From Leptidea sinapis (lineage: Eukaryota; Arthropoda; Insecta; Lepidoptera; Pieridae): a stretch of 64,000 bases of DNA. The notes below the pieces were generated by a model, which was given only the letters and a program-made list of their open reading frames with translations, was not told the origin of the DNA and ran no database searches. Each line of letters begins with the position of its first letter. Positions within the stretch are counted from its first letter, which is position 1. Positions 12,111-23,500 of the stretch are shown piece after piece. The stretch spans positions 7,564,001-7,628,000 of the forward strand of contig NC_066304.1 in NCBI RefSeq assembly GCF_905404315.1, read 5' to 3'. A program made the position numbers and the translations under genes.

Positions 12111-15100
12111 ATGGCAAGTGTAGAGGAACTGCAGAAAAAAGTGAGTGAGTTGGAGGCAAAGTTAGCTGCTGCACAGAAAAATGCAGTGCCTGCTCGTGAA
12201 AAGATTCAAGTTATGTCCTCTGAAGTCGTGGACTCGAACCCTTACAGGTATTTTTTGTTTTGCAATGATATTTTTAATAAGAACGCTTAAAATGGTAACT
12301 AAAGAATCTTACCTATAAAGTAACAATGGCTTGGTGTTTGTATTTTGCTTATTACTAATTTAAATCTCTACAATATGGTAGGACTAGTTAGTAGGAAAAC
12401 ATTTTTAATTAAAAGAGGATTTCATGAGTTGAATCATCTGAAATAATACTGTATACTACAATAAAGTTTTAATTATGTCTAATGTTTGAACATTGCAGCC
12501 GGTTAATGGCTCTGAAGCGAATGGGTATAGTGGACAACTATGAGAAGATCAGAGAATTGTCAGTAGCAGTGGTGGGTGTGGGGGGAGTTGGTAGTGTAAC
12601 AGCTGAGATGCTCACCAGGTGTGGCATTGGCAAGGTAACTGAGAAATCTTTGTGCAGAATATGTGTTTAATTTATTATTACGATACAAATAACAGAGCTT
12701 TAACAAATTGCATTTTTAATAGACTTTCTGACTTGACTGTCTATAAGCAAGTTATATTTTATGCAGGTAACAAATAATATGGAATAAACTATTTTTATTT
12801 ATATCAATGAAAATTCCGGAAATATATGAAGCATCATTTGTTTTTTTCCAATTTTTCTTACATCCATATTCAGCAGAACTGAGTTGTCTTGAGTTCTAAG
12901 ATGATCATATGTGTGAATGTTACATAGTGTAACCATAAATAATTTGACAGTTTTTTTTTTTATTTTTTTTTATGACAGTAGGGGATGAGACAAGCAGGAT
13001 GTTCAGCTGATATAATTGTTATGCCCTGCCCATAACAATGCAATACCACTCAGGGTTCTTGCAAATAGCAAAAATTCTGTGTGGCACTACAATTGTGCTC
13101 ATCACCTTGAGACATAAGATGTTAAGTCTCATTTGCCCAGTAATTTCACTAGCTGCCATGCACTTCCCACTGGTAAATTTCTGGAAACTGGTTTCTGTTT
13201 AAATGAAATAATTGTCAAAGAGATCATTGTTCAGCTAATCATCAATATGTATCTGTAGTATATACATTAATTCATTATTTAATTTTTATTTTTCAGTTGA
13301 TTTTATTTGATTATGACAAAGTGGAGCTAGCCAATATGAACCGGCTGTTCTTCCAGCCACATCAGGCTGGTCTGAGCAAGGTAGATGCTGCTGCCGCCAC
13401 CCTCCAGGCTATTAACCCGGATGTTGCAATAGAGGCACACAACTATAACATAACAACTGTTGACAACTTTCAAAAGTTCTGTGATTCTGTCAGGTAAAAA
13501 GGCATAAAAGGCATTTATATTCTCAAACTTGATTCCTTTAGAATTATTTTTAAAGTAATTTCTAATACTGCCACCACTTTGAAAATAACGGATACACTCT
13601 GAGAGAGAAGAAGGGCCTCAAGAAATTTCCCCGCATTATTTTTGGATAAATAAGAATTCTTGCCATTGAAAATTATTAGTAGCAAGGTAGGCAAATAGTA
13701 TGATTAAAAACTGTTAAATTTTTAGCAAGGGTAGCCTTATTGGTGGGCCTGTTGACTTAGTGCTGAGTTGTGTTGACAACTTTGAGGCTCGCATGGCCAT
13801 CAACACAGCATGCAATGAATTAAATCAGCGTTGGTTTGAGTCTGGAGTGAGTGAAAATGCTGTCTCTGGACACATACAGTTTATTGTGCCTGGAGAAACT
13901 GCTTGTTTTGCGGTGAGTTTGATCATGATCCTTATTGTTGCTAATGCATACAAAGATATAAAGGTAACTTTTTAAGTAACCTAAAAAAGTTCTATATGTT
14001 AATTTTATGATTATGATTTTGCACTTAATAAAAAGTCAAATTCACTTCAAGTCACATAACTAAATATAATAAATGTTTTATTCTTACAGCATATTTTTTT
14101 TTTGAGTAAACAGACTTAAATATTTATGTTTTAGTGTGCCCCACCTCTGGTAGTTGCATCTAAGATAGATGAGAAGACATTGAAAAAAGATGGAGTGTGT
14201 GCAGCCAGTCTCCCCACGACTATGGGAATTGTTGCCGGTTTCTTAGGTAATGAATATGTATAATTAATTCCAGAAGTAAGGAATATCGCTTCCTATCTCT
14301 CAGAGCACCATTTGTTTCCGAAGCGGTAGTAGTATCTATTATATTAGAAATGACATCAAAAAGAATTCTAAAGAAATCGATTTTGAGAAAATACATGCCT
14401 TTTAGTCTTTAAATTTAATAATTGGTTTAGCCTCGTATTCTACTGCCTCACCAATGATTGATAGACTTAGTGTGGACACCCTCCCTATTTTAAAAGTATG
14501 TTTCATTTATGATAAACCAATACCTTAGTATCTCTGAAGTTAAAGTAAAGTCAAAATACCTTAGTATCAGTAAAGGTATCCTTCTTGATTTTGATGGTTA
14601 TCAATTGGTAAAATACCACATGAATACATGGCATAATGAATGAAGATGATGTGATGTTTGCAGTACAAAACACACTAAAGCACCTGCTGGGGTTCGGAAA
14701 CGTGAGTTACTACCTGGGCTACAGTGCTCTCACCGACTTCTTCCCCACAATGACTCTCAAGGTACTAGACTTATTATTTAGTGCTATAATTCACACAAAT
14801 CATCAATGACATCCGAATGCTTGTATAATTAATGTATCAATTTTATTAGATGGGCAAGTGACCATGATGGACACAAGGACAGGATGGAAAGTGCATGGCA
14901 CGATTTTAGATACCAATGTTGGCATGGCTCGTGCTGTTGTCTATAATATAGCAACGAATGCCGCCAATTTGTAGCATATTATAATTGATATGCAGAAGAA
15001 AAAGAGTAAATCATATATATTTTTAAGTCGGAGCATGCACCATCTATAAAAAACTTGAAGCTCACGTAGGAATAGCTATTATTCTTTCGTTGGTAAATAA

Positions 15101-18100
15101 AGTACTATGTTATAATATACAAAGTGATGTAAGAAAAACAAGCGATAATCTGGAGAATATTAGCAATTACATAACAGAGGGTGAGATGACGAAACAGAAC
15201 AGAATCAACGAAACATTTCATTCACAAACATAATATATATAAGAAATAGTATCGTCAGCTCCACGATGACGATGAAAAATACAAGTATACATTAATATAG
15301 TGGGTAAGTTTTGTGTGTGTGTGTGTGTGCAGCCCAACCCACAGTGTGAGGAAGCGTACTGCCGGCTGCGGCAGACGGAGGCCCAGGGCAGGCCCCGCGT
15401 GGAGCTGGCTACCGAGGTCACGGAGGACGCGGGGCCCGTGCACCACGAAAACCAGTGGGGTGAGCTTGTTGTAGTACTTGTTGTAAATGAATTTATTTTG
15501 GAAGAAAAACTGACACATGCACACAAAAAAAGTTAATGAGAACAAAATATATATGCTTAATCTAAATACTTAACTTACTTAATACAAAAGAAAAAAAGCA
15601 AAACTTAATGTGGCTGTGGTCTTCCAAAACTGGAGTCCACTCAGTTATAGTTGTATCCTACATACCTACTGAGTACAATTTGCTATATTTTGTTGTTATA
15701 TTTTAACTGTCACTACAATGTTCTCGGAGTAATGTTCATTCAATATACTTTCTAATTAATTGCACTCCTTCATCAAACACACCTAGGAGTGTGATAGAAA
15801 GAGACGACATGCGGCTGTCAACTTCAATTCAAATCCGTATGCAGCCGTTTTTTTATTCCAGTAAGGTTGTGCTTGCCACTATAATATCGATAAAATATCG
15901 ATAAATAAAAATGTGTGAACATCAAAAATGAAGAAACCCACTGTTGGGTTCAATTAATGTCGCTCTTGATCTTGATACAATAAATAAATTTCTATTTTAA
16001 TATGAAATTTAAATTATATGAACTTTTTTTACACTTATATGCTACAGTATTAGGTATAATGTTATGTATTAATAAACTCTTTACATAATATTACATATCT
16101 TATATCTTTATACGAGCAATTCTTGTATATATATAAATATAATCTGAATCTCGGAAACGGCTCCAACGATTTTCATAAAATTAAGTATGCAGGGGATTTC
16201 GGGGGTGATAAATCGATCTAGCTAGGTTTCAATTTAAAAAAAATGGTTTTATCCATGTTTGAATGAGAAACAGCTACAATAACATTAGAATACAAAGGTA
16301 AATTTCGCCACTATATACAAGACTATTATAGCTCAGATGGGACATTGGGTGATCCGGAAAGCAGAAGACCCCGGTTCGAATCCAGATGTCCTATTAGTTT
16401 TTTTTTGTTCAAGTTTTGTACATTCTTAAAAATCCGAGCAAGGCTCGGTCGTCCGGATATTTTTACATTTAAACTATAAAGTGCTTAACAACGACTTCAA
16501 ACTAAACATAAGATCTTAAACCTCTAAATAGATAGAAAAAAATTGAAATTGAAGACGGTTTATTGCTAAAGAAAAGATTCCGACTGCTCGCCGCCATAAA
16601 AAAAAAATTAAAAAAGTTAAAACTGAAATAGAATGACAAAAAAAAATGTTTTCGAATTTATAAGATCGGCAACTTTTTTTTTCACAAACTTAACTTTTTA
16701 AATTTTTGCTATTTAAATCTTGCGTTTTAATCTTCTGCACTTATGCAGCATGGCTTCTAATTTTAGAGACGTTGTGAAGAGGTTTTTGATTGTTTCACAA
16801 TAATCTTATGAAGTATTTTTTTGGAGGAGTGTTTACAATACACGCCCCAGTAAATGATTCAAGAGTCGCGGAGCACATGAATCTCTTGACATGATTGATA
16901 TACAACAGTTAGAAGGTTTTTAGATATAGGTCGAAGCTTTCTTTGTGAGTCTATTATTTTATTACTGGCAAACTTTGAATTTTAGATAAAAGGCCGTTAA
17001 ATTGTAGGAAATGAAGTCGATTGACAATGTACCGTTTAATTATAATATCACTAGTGGAATTATAATATCACGGCTTTGACAATATACCTGCGACATATAT
17101 ACGCGGAGCTTCAAATTAAGAATGACGCGGGCCGATGAGCATGTCGCTTACACTATTGTTATATATTCTTAAATGGTATTTTGAAAACATGCAGGTATCA
17201 GCTTGGTAGACGAGAACTCTCCCGATGAAGAGACCAGCACATTGAGCTTGGTGGACGGTGTCCAGGTGAGCTGTTCAACTTTATTTGCTAATTGTGCCAA
17301 CCTTTTAGTGTAAAATAATATGTAATATCGCTAACTACTGATTACTTTTAATGCTAATAGATTAATAATTATCACAAATGGTAACATGCTTTCCAGGGAT
17401 AATTTTTGGCATTTGATCAATTAATTTTTGTTTTTATTTTTACTTATTATTTCTTTCTAGTTTTTGGTTTAAACTATTTATAAATTTGAATAGTCGTTGA
17501 TATGTTTCACACACAGTTTGATATTATTCTTTTAAGCACTATGATTAAACCGCTGCGGTAAAACGAATACAAGCGGCCGCACTTGTGGTTTTTTCACTCG
17601 ACTGATTATAAAACCGTGAAATGTTACCAAATTGTCGTGACAAAAAAACCGCCATAAATTTGTAATTCATAGAATTTAATGGGTAAACAATGTGGGAGGC
17701 TTATTTGCACAGAATGCCGGCTAGATTATGGGTACCACAACAGTGCCTATTTCAGCCGAGAAGCAGTAATGTGTAAGCATTCTTGTGTTTCGGTCTGAAG
17801 GGCGCCGTAACTAGTGAAATTACTGGGCAAATGAGACTTGAAATCTTATATCTGAAGGTGACGAGCGCAGTTGTAGTGTCGCTCAGAATTTTTGGGCATT
17901 TCAAGAATCCTGAGCGGCACTATCAATTCATCAATTACCATCAGCTGAACGTCCTGATCGTCTCGACCCTTATTTTAATAAAAAAAAATGTGTAACCGAG
18001 GGCTGCTTTTCGACTAGTATTTGGCGGACCGTCGCGAAGAATTGTCGTGTTGTCGCGCCATTCAAATGTGGTCAATCTACGAAAGTTTATTCTAGAATCC

Positions 18101-18988
18101 TAATTTTGTATCTCTCAAGGTGATATGGTTGCACATTGTGCAAAATTTTATAGAAGCTGGCTACTGACATCCAATAGTAATTGAAAAATTTGTCTGGATG
18201 TTCTCATCTCTCTTACGAAAAAAAATTCCAAGTTGCGGCTAGTTAGTGGATGGACCCAATATTTGTAAAATTTTAGTTGACGTCTTTTATTTTGTGATTC
18301 TTAGCGTCAATTGTAATAATAGTAAAATTAAATTGAAAATAAGAATCTGTAATACCATTCTGTTTTGAAAAAAGCAACCTTAGAGTTTCTTGCTCGTTTT
18401 TCTCAAAGGATATCTGCCTTCCTGTATGAAAAAATTACTATTTATTTGAAGTGTAATGCAATTTACCTACAAAATAGAAATATTTTTGTTTGTTTGTTTC
18501 AATGCAACAATACATTGTTCATGTGAAATGCATATTCAAAATGTGAAAATCGTGGGTGATTTCGCGGTTTATAATCGTGGTTTCTGAGTCCCAAGCAGTT
18601 TCGCGGTTAACCGCACTTAACAGCACTTAAGTGCTGGGAGAGTTTCTTGCGCCGCTTCTTCCCTCTCAGAGCGCCATTTAGAGCGGTAGTAGTGTCTAGT
18701 ATATTAGAAATGACATCAAAAAGAATTCTAAAGGAATAAATTTTGAGAAAATAAATGCCTTTTAACCACTCTTGGGAAAAAACGTGGGTGCAGTCGGGGG
18801 TAAAGGTAAGCGCGTTTAACAAATAATTTCGTGCAAGTGATTATTTTCTATGTGTAATGTAAACCCGTGATTGGCAGGTGGCGTACAGCGTGCCTGTAGA
18901 AAGCACACCGGAGTCCAGTACGGGCGGTGCTGTGGCTGCCTCGGAGCTGTCCCTCGAGGACCTCATGCAGCAGATGAAGACCATGTGA
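12111..18988 (+). CDS. UBA5: UBA5, UFM1-activating E1 enzyme (9 exons, complete)
   Basis: E1-like enzyme that adenylates UFM1 and passes it by thioester to UFC1 (ER-linked UFMylation). Exons: 12111-12247, 12499-12634, 13297-13493, 13726-13912, 14135-14246, 14664-14761, 15333-15459, 17195-17265, 18878-18988. All junctions are GT-AG and all phases agree, giving 391 aa (human UBA5 is about 404). Seen in the translation: N-terminal coiled coil (residues about 4-25); ATP-binding GVGGVG at 72-77; DYDKVELANMNRLFF just after; zinc cysteines C217, C220, C294, C299; the catalytic cysteine C241 in GVCAASLPTTMG; the WGISLVDE motif (UFM1/LIR-type) encoded across exons 7-8; and the C-terminal SLEDLMQQMKTM that in the family binds UFC1. 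An in-frame TAA lies 15 nt before the ATG. Introns 2, 3, 5 and 8 carry transposon debris. Exon 7 follows a (GT)n acceptor. Confidence 0.97.
12952..13175 (-). repeat. Repeat family A copy in UBA5 intron 2
   Basis: Reverse orientation: a poly-T run followed by the complement of the family A 3' half, ending at about CAAATGAGAC on the opposite strand. Diverged from the other copies. Confidence 0.65.
13505..13665 (-). repeat. LINE 3'-UTR family E fragment in UBA5 intron 3
   Basis: The complement contains diverged AGAATTCTAAAGGAATC and the AGAAGAAG..CGCAAG segment. Shared with 14275-14425, 18640-18810 and 35925-36170. Confidence 0.5.
14275..14425 (+). repeat. LINE 3'-UTR family E fragment in UBA5 intron 5
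   Basis: Contains CTATCTCTCAGAGCACCATT, GACATCAAAAAGAATTCTAA and a terminal ATGCCTTTTA. Near-identical to 18640-18810. Confidence 0.65.
15311..15332 (+). repeat. (GT)n microsatellite forming the UBA5 exon 7 acceptor
   Basis: About nine GT dinucleotides run directly into the acceptor gtgcag of exon 7 (15333). They replace a normal polypyrimidine tract. Confidence 0.85.
16135..16470 (+). repeat. Dispersed insect repeat with internal tRNA-like segment
   Basis: Starts near TCGGAAACGGCTCCAACGAT and ATAAATCGATCTAGCTAGG. It holds a tRNA-like patch (ATAGCTCAGATGG, then CCCCGGTTCGAATCC) and ends with CCGAGCAAGGCTCGGTCGTC. Commonly seen in insect intergenic DNA; the class is unclear to me (a non-autonomous Helitron or SINE chimera is possible). 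Confidence 0.45.
17685..17990 (+). repeat. Repeat family A copy in UBA5 intron 8
   Basis: Nearly full unit from GGGAGGCTTATTTGCACAG to a poly-A tail, inserted in the 1.6-kb intron 8. Confidence 0.75.
18640..18810 (+). repeat. LINE 3'-UTR family E fragment in UBA5 intron 8
   Basis: Contains GGGAGAGTTTCTTGCGCCGC, CTCTCAGAGCGCCATT and GACATCAAAAAGAATTCTAA, ending ATGCCTTTTA. It lies less than 70 bp before the exon 9 acceptor. Confidence 0.65.
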
Positions 18989-19066
18989 GACGACCTCTGG
19001 TGAGCTGGCCAGAAGTCCACTCTCACTAATGTGTATGATTACCATATCGGCCACAACTTTCAATTT

Positions 19067-19072
19067 AATAAA
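19067..19072 (+). terminator. UBA5 poly(A) signal AATAAA
   Basis: A canonical AATAAA lies 79 nt after the UBA5 stop codon and upstream of a MITE that begins near 19125. It is the first such hexamer after the stop, so a short 3' UTR is likely. Confidence 0.6.
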
Positions 19073-19124
19073 ACCACGAAAATGATCATCGTTGCTATGT
19101 AACAATATACCAGCCTTTTAACGA

Positions 19125-19500
19125 TATACAGGATGGTGCTATAATGGCGACATTATAAATGAACGTACGGGTAGAGATCTTAAATATTACGGTTATATAA
19201 AAAAATAATTCGAAAATTTAAGGTAAATAATTGAAATTTTTAAATTTTGAAACAAACAATTTATATGTTTAGGAAACAAAATTTTAATCATCCTTAAGTG
19301 GTCACATAAGACGGCATGAAGTAGATGTGAGTGCCTATGCTAGGTCGCGGCTACTAGATTTCTTATAGGTTTTTCCGAAATGATTTTATGGAAAATAGGT
19401 TTATTTTGGTGAATTAATATGAATGTTTTTATGATAACGGTTAAGTAGTTCTACCCGTGTGTTTTTTTAATATAGCCATTGTAGCACCACGCTGTTTATA
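19125..19500. mobile_element. MITE with about 50-bp terminal inverted repeats
   Basis: Left end TATACAGGATGGTGCTATAA is the imperfect inverse of the right end, which reads TATAAACAGCGTGGTGCTAC on the other strand; similarity continues to an ACGGGTAGA block. The interior is AT-rich without an ORF. It lies 137 bp after the UBA5 stop. Confidence 0.75.
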
Positions 19501-19884
19501 CAAATATATCTAATAACATAATTGTTAGTCAATCAACACGGCAATATAGTCAAAAGTGATTTGATAAAACATGGAAAATCATGGATCCATTATTTATATT
19601 CCTTAAAAATGGACTCGGCTCCAGGCATTTATCTCGTATAAGTTACGTTTACTCTGACGATGCTAGAATGCGTCTATTGGTCTTTAGAATTGCTTCATAA
19701 AATCCCCTTATACTCACAAGGGATTCTGTTTTTGCTATAAAGAGTTGAATAAAAATATATATTGGCCTAAAAATTGTAAAGTTGGCTTATTTTGACATAT
19801 CCTATATTCAGTGTTGTCTTGTCACAATTTGTAATTCATGTATGTGTGTTTAATATTTGTAATATCTAAAGTATAAGTAATTTT

Positions 19885-20180
19885 ATTGAAGTAGGCGTTA
19901 CTTTGCTGAAATCCATAATTATCCAAATGATTTGAGTTTTCCTTAGTGTTTTAATTCCGCCAATATTTGTCTTTAAACAATTCGACACGTGTTTCGCCTC
20001 TACACGAGGCATCCCCAGGACATGTTGAGTCGCCAAAATCTGGCACGAGACTGCCTATAGACTCCAGTCTACTCAATGTCCTGAGGATGCCTCGTGTAGA
20101 GGCGAAACACGTGTCGAATTGTTGAAAGGCAAATATTGGCGGAATTAACAATAAAGAAAACTCAAATAATTTGGATAAAG
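19885..20180. repeat. Foldback (hairpin) element with CACGTG core
   Basis: Two arms of about 120 bp centred near 20050 are inverse copies. Each contains ACACGTGTTTCGCCTCTACA / TGTAGAGGCGAAACACGTGT and AATATTGGCGGAATTAA-type ends. A single-armed copy is at 34945-35122. Confidence 0.85.
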
Positions 20181-20534
20181 TATAAGTGTAGGTGAAGATA
20201 TTACTTTATTTGTTAGAGTACAAGTGATTAGCATTTCGATGTATTTTTTATATTCTCTCTATTTAAATATAGTATGTAATTATTATGTAAATATAATTTA
20301 TTAATATTTAATACTATATTATGTTAATAGCGAATCATTCCATATTTATTAAATGAAGGAGACACCGGTACGAACCTTGAGCGGTCAGCGACATCAGTGA
20401 GCAGGTAAACCGACAGACGCACACAATTTGCGTGCGATCAGCTGATACCCCTCCCTATGTTTGTTGACACCGCTCAAGATCCGTGCTGGAGACTATATAT
20501 TATGGCTATTTAAATTGTTTTTTTTATATAAAAT

Positions 20535-20540
20535 TTTATT
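20535..20540 (-). terminator. MSH5 poly(A) signal AATAAA
   Basis: AATAAA on the minus strand, 30 nt beyond the MSH5 stop codon (20570-20572). Its position fits a very short 3' UTR. Confidence 0.55.
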
Positions 20541-20569
20541 AATAATTCGTTGCTAAGTATCTCAGATAT

Positions 20570-23500
20570 TTAATTATACTTCGTTTGTAATAATTCGTGT
20601 TTCATTCGCTGGATCATGTTGTACAGCCTCGCCTTTCTAGGGTTTGCTTCGGGGAGTTTGTTGTTCTGGAAGTAGAAATAGATAGCATTCAAAACATACT
20701 TTTACAAAATTCTTAAAGTACGTCGGAACGCCGTTAAAATTGTTATATAATATCACAGTGCTTAGAAAAAACAATTGATGGTTGATGCATACGAGCACAC
20801 AATTATTTTAATCATTAATTAATTATTTAATTATTTTTATGACAATAAGGGACGAGATGAACAAGACAATCAGCTGATGGTAATTGATAGAATTTTTGGG
20901 TTTTTCAAGAATTCTGAGCGACACTACATTGTAATGGGCAGGGTTTATCAATAACCATCAACTGAACCTCATGCTCGTCTCGTCCCTTAGTTTAATAAAA
21001 AAAAACTTTAGTGTGCGTGACAAGCTACGTCTTACACTCGCGATATGGATGTCACTTTGTTGTAGTGTGTGTGAGTTGCTGCAACAGAGGTAAACAGTTC
21101 GCCGTTATTATTTTCGACGAGTTCACAGCTGTCACAGTGTATGTAGACGTATAAATGATCTATGATTGCCGCTTAGATGACATACCGCGATGGCTTGTCT
21201 GACCCTCGCGGCTCTGTCCACCACCGTGCGGTGAACCCCGCTGGCGGCCGCTAGTTGCCCCGCGAAGCTGCTCTCCACCGAGCCGGGTACCGCGCGATAC
21301 AGGTACACCGGTGCACCATTCACTACCATGTGCTCCAAACTCTGCCGTAGATATATATATAGATACACATTACTAAAGTCAAAGTTCTGTATTTGCCAGA
21401 AACTTTCGCAAGTAAAGTTGTTACAATTTAACAGTAGGCACATGTTTCGTCTTGAGAGACATGCAATTATGATGTAACACAATCGATGATAACTGCTACA
21501 TTATTAAATAAAAGACCCTACAATATACAATTACAATAATTAACAAAATGTTAAGTGATAATGTAGTGAAATAAAGCTTCATTCTTTCGGGCTATTTTCA
21601 CCGGGACACCTGGTTGCGCCACCGTGGTGTCCATAAGCTACCAAACTAGGCACCAGAGTCGCCACACCACACTGAGACTGTAATGGACCTCGAAGAGAGA
21701 GCAATACTACTGTTGTACGTAAGAAAAGAGCTCCTTCTTTACTCAACGGTATGCTCCTGTTCTCTAAACATATCTACAACTTCCTCCCACCATTTATTTT
21801 AAATTCTATATCGGAATATTCTGATGTGGAACTATCCCAAATTTTTTACTTTGAATTTCAATAATAAACCTTTCCTTGTCGAAGTTATCCATCGTATGCA
21901 ATTTACAAACGATAAAAATATTAAAATAAACTACTCAATGTGTTGCATCCAATGAGGTGGGAAAGAGACACCATTCAGCGCTATAGTAATTAATGGTGGC
22001 GCTCAACTAAACGGACGGTCCCCGTGAAATGTCGGTTGAGAAAAGAAAATACTGTAGCAGCGACTGTACCGACCCGTGAAGTAGATTGCCCTCAAATTCC
22101 ACACAAAAATACTTCTATTTCGGTGAAGTTTTTCTGAATTCTCATGAGAAATCATGTCTCTTGCCACAGTCAAAAGCTGCTGCGCTCAGTATTGAACAAA
22201 GTGTTTTATACAGAAAGCAGCAGGCTCAGAGAGCCCCTATATGTTGATGCCTCTGGTCTTTTTACGGAGTACGATTTCATATTTGGGGATATGTTGACTA
22301 AAGGTAGATATTAATCATTTGCCACATAGACCAGGAAAATTAAGTATATTATTATATTTTTATAACATACAAATATAACTCACCATAAATCGAACAATGG
22401 ATGTATCTACAATATACTGTTTGATGTTCAAAAAGTGAGTGGAGAGCAGTATGTGCGGGCATTCTTCTGCGCGGAACAGCAACGTGTTGAGACACGCGGC
22501 CAGCAGGGCTAGACCATCCGTCTCCGAGGTGCCCTTGCCGAACTCGTCCACCAGCAACAGTGAGTTGCTAGTGGACTCTTGCAGTGCGAGTGACATCTGA
22601 GTTTGAGTTTAGTTTTAACAGTGGATAATGTAGGTACATATGTACCTACCTACGTATATGTGCGGGCAGCCTTATACGCGGAGCAGCAACTGTTGAGGCA
22701 CTATGTGGTAGTCATTGTCAGTGGTTTACATCAATTGCTTGTTTTTTTATTGAAGTGGACAGTATGTATTGCCAACTATTCTATGGTGTAGTGAAATTAG
22801 GAAATTAACAAAATCTACCAAACTAGTCAAGATGTAGGTACTAAACAAATCAAGGATACACATTAATTATTTATTTACAATATATTTTTTTACGTTTTTG
22901 TGAAACCTTGTCAACGAATCTCTGAATGGGTCTAAGCATTTATAATCGTTTATAATTTTGCATAATCGCGACACACGTGAATTGGTCCCTAAAATAATTC
23001 TGCGAGATGGTGTTTCAAATAAGTTCACAGGTGTACGTGGGCATCTAGGCACTCTAAATTAAACCTAGACACAAGAAAAGAGTTGTGATAAACGTTATTA
23101 ATACTTTTGTATAAGTAAATCGAATATGTCCCTACGTTGTTCCAGAGTTAGTATATTAAAATATGTAAGTAAGTCTTTCAGTGTAGGTATGTTGCGAGTG
23201 ATCTAGATTTCCCAATTGAGAAAGCCAAGTGATAAAGAAAACGCTTCTGGATTCTTACGATTGGTTTTAAACGATTTATGAACAGCAACACAAAGAGACA
23301 TTACCTATCTGGTCGTCATTGCTAGTGGTTTAAATTGCTTGCTTTTTCTAAATGAACATTAGTACGTGTGGACACGACACACAGCACAGCAACACGAGAC
23401 AATATGCGGTAATTTTTTTTTCAAAGATTTTTTCTTTCTCAACTGAATACCTGTTATGAATGTTGAATGAAGCTAGTGTTTTATGAAGAAATAAAAGTTT

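Noticed and set aside
15218..15545. ORFs on both strands opposite UBA5 exon 7
   Set aside because: Shadows of the GC-rich UBA5 exon in other frames.
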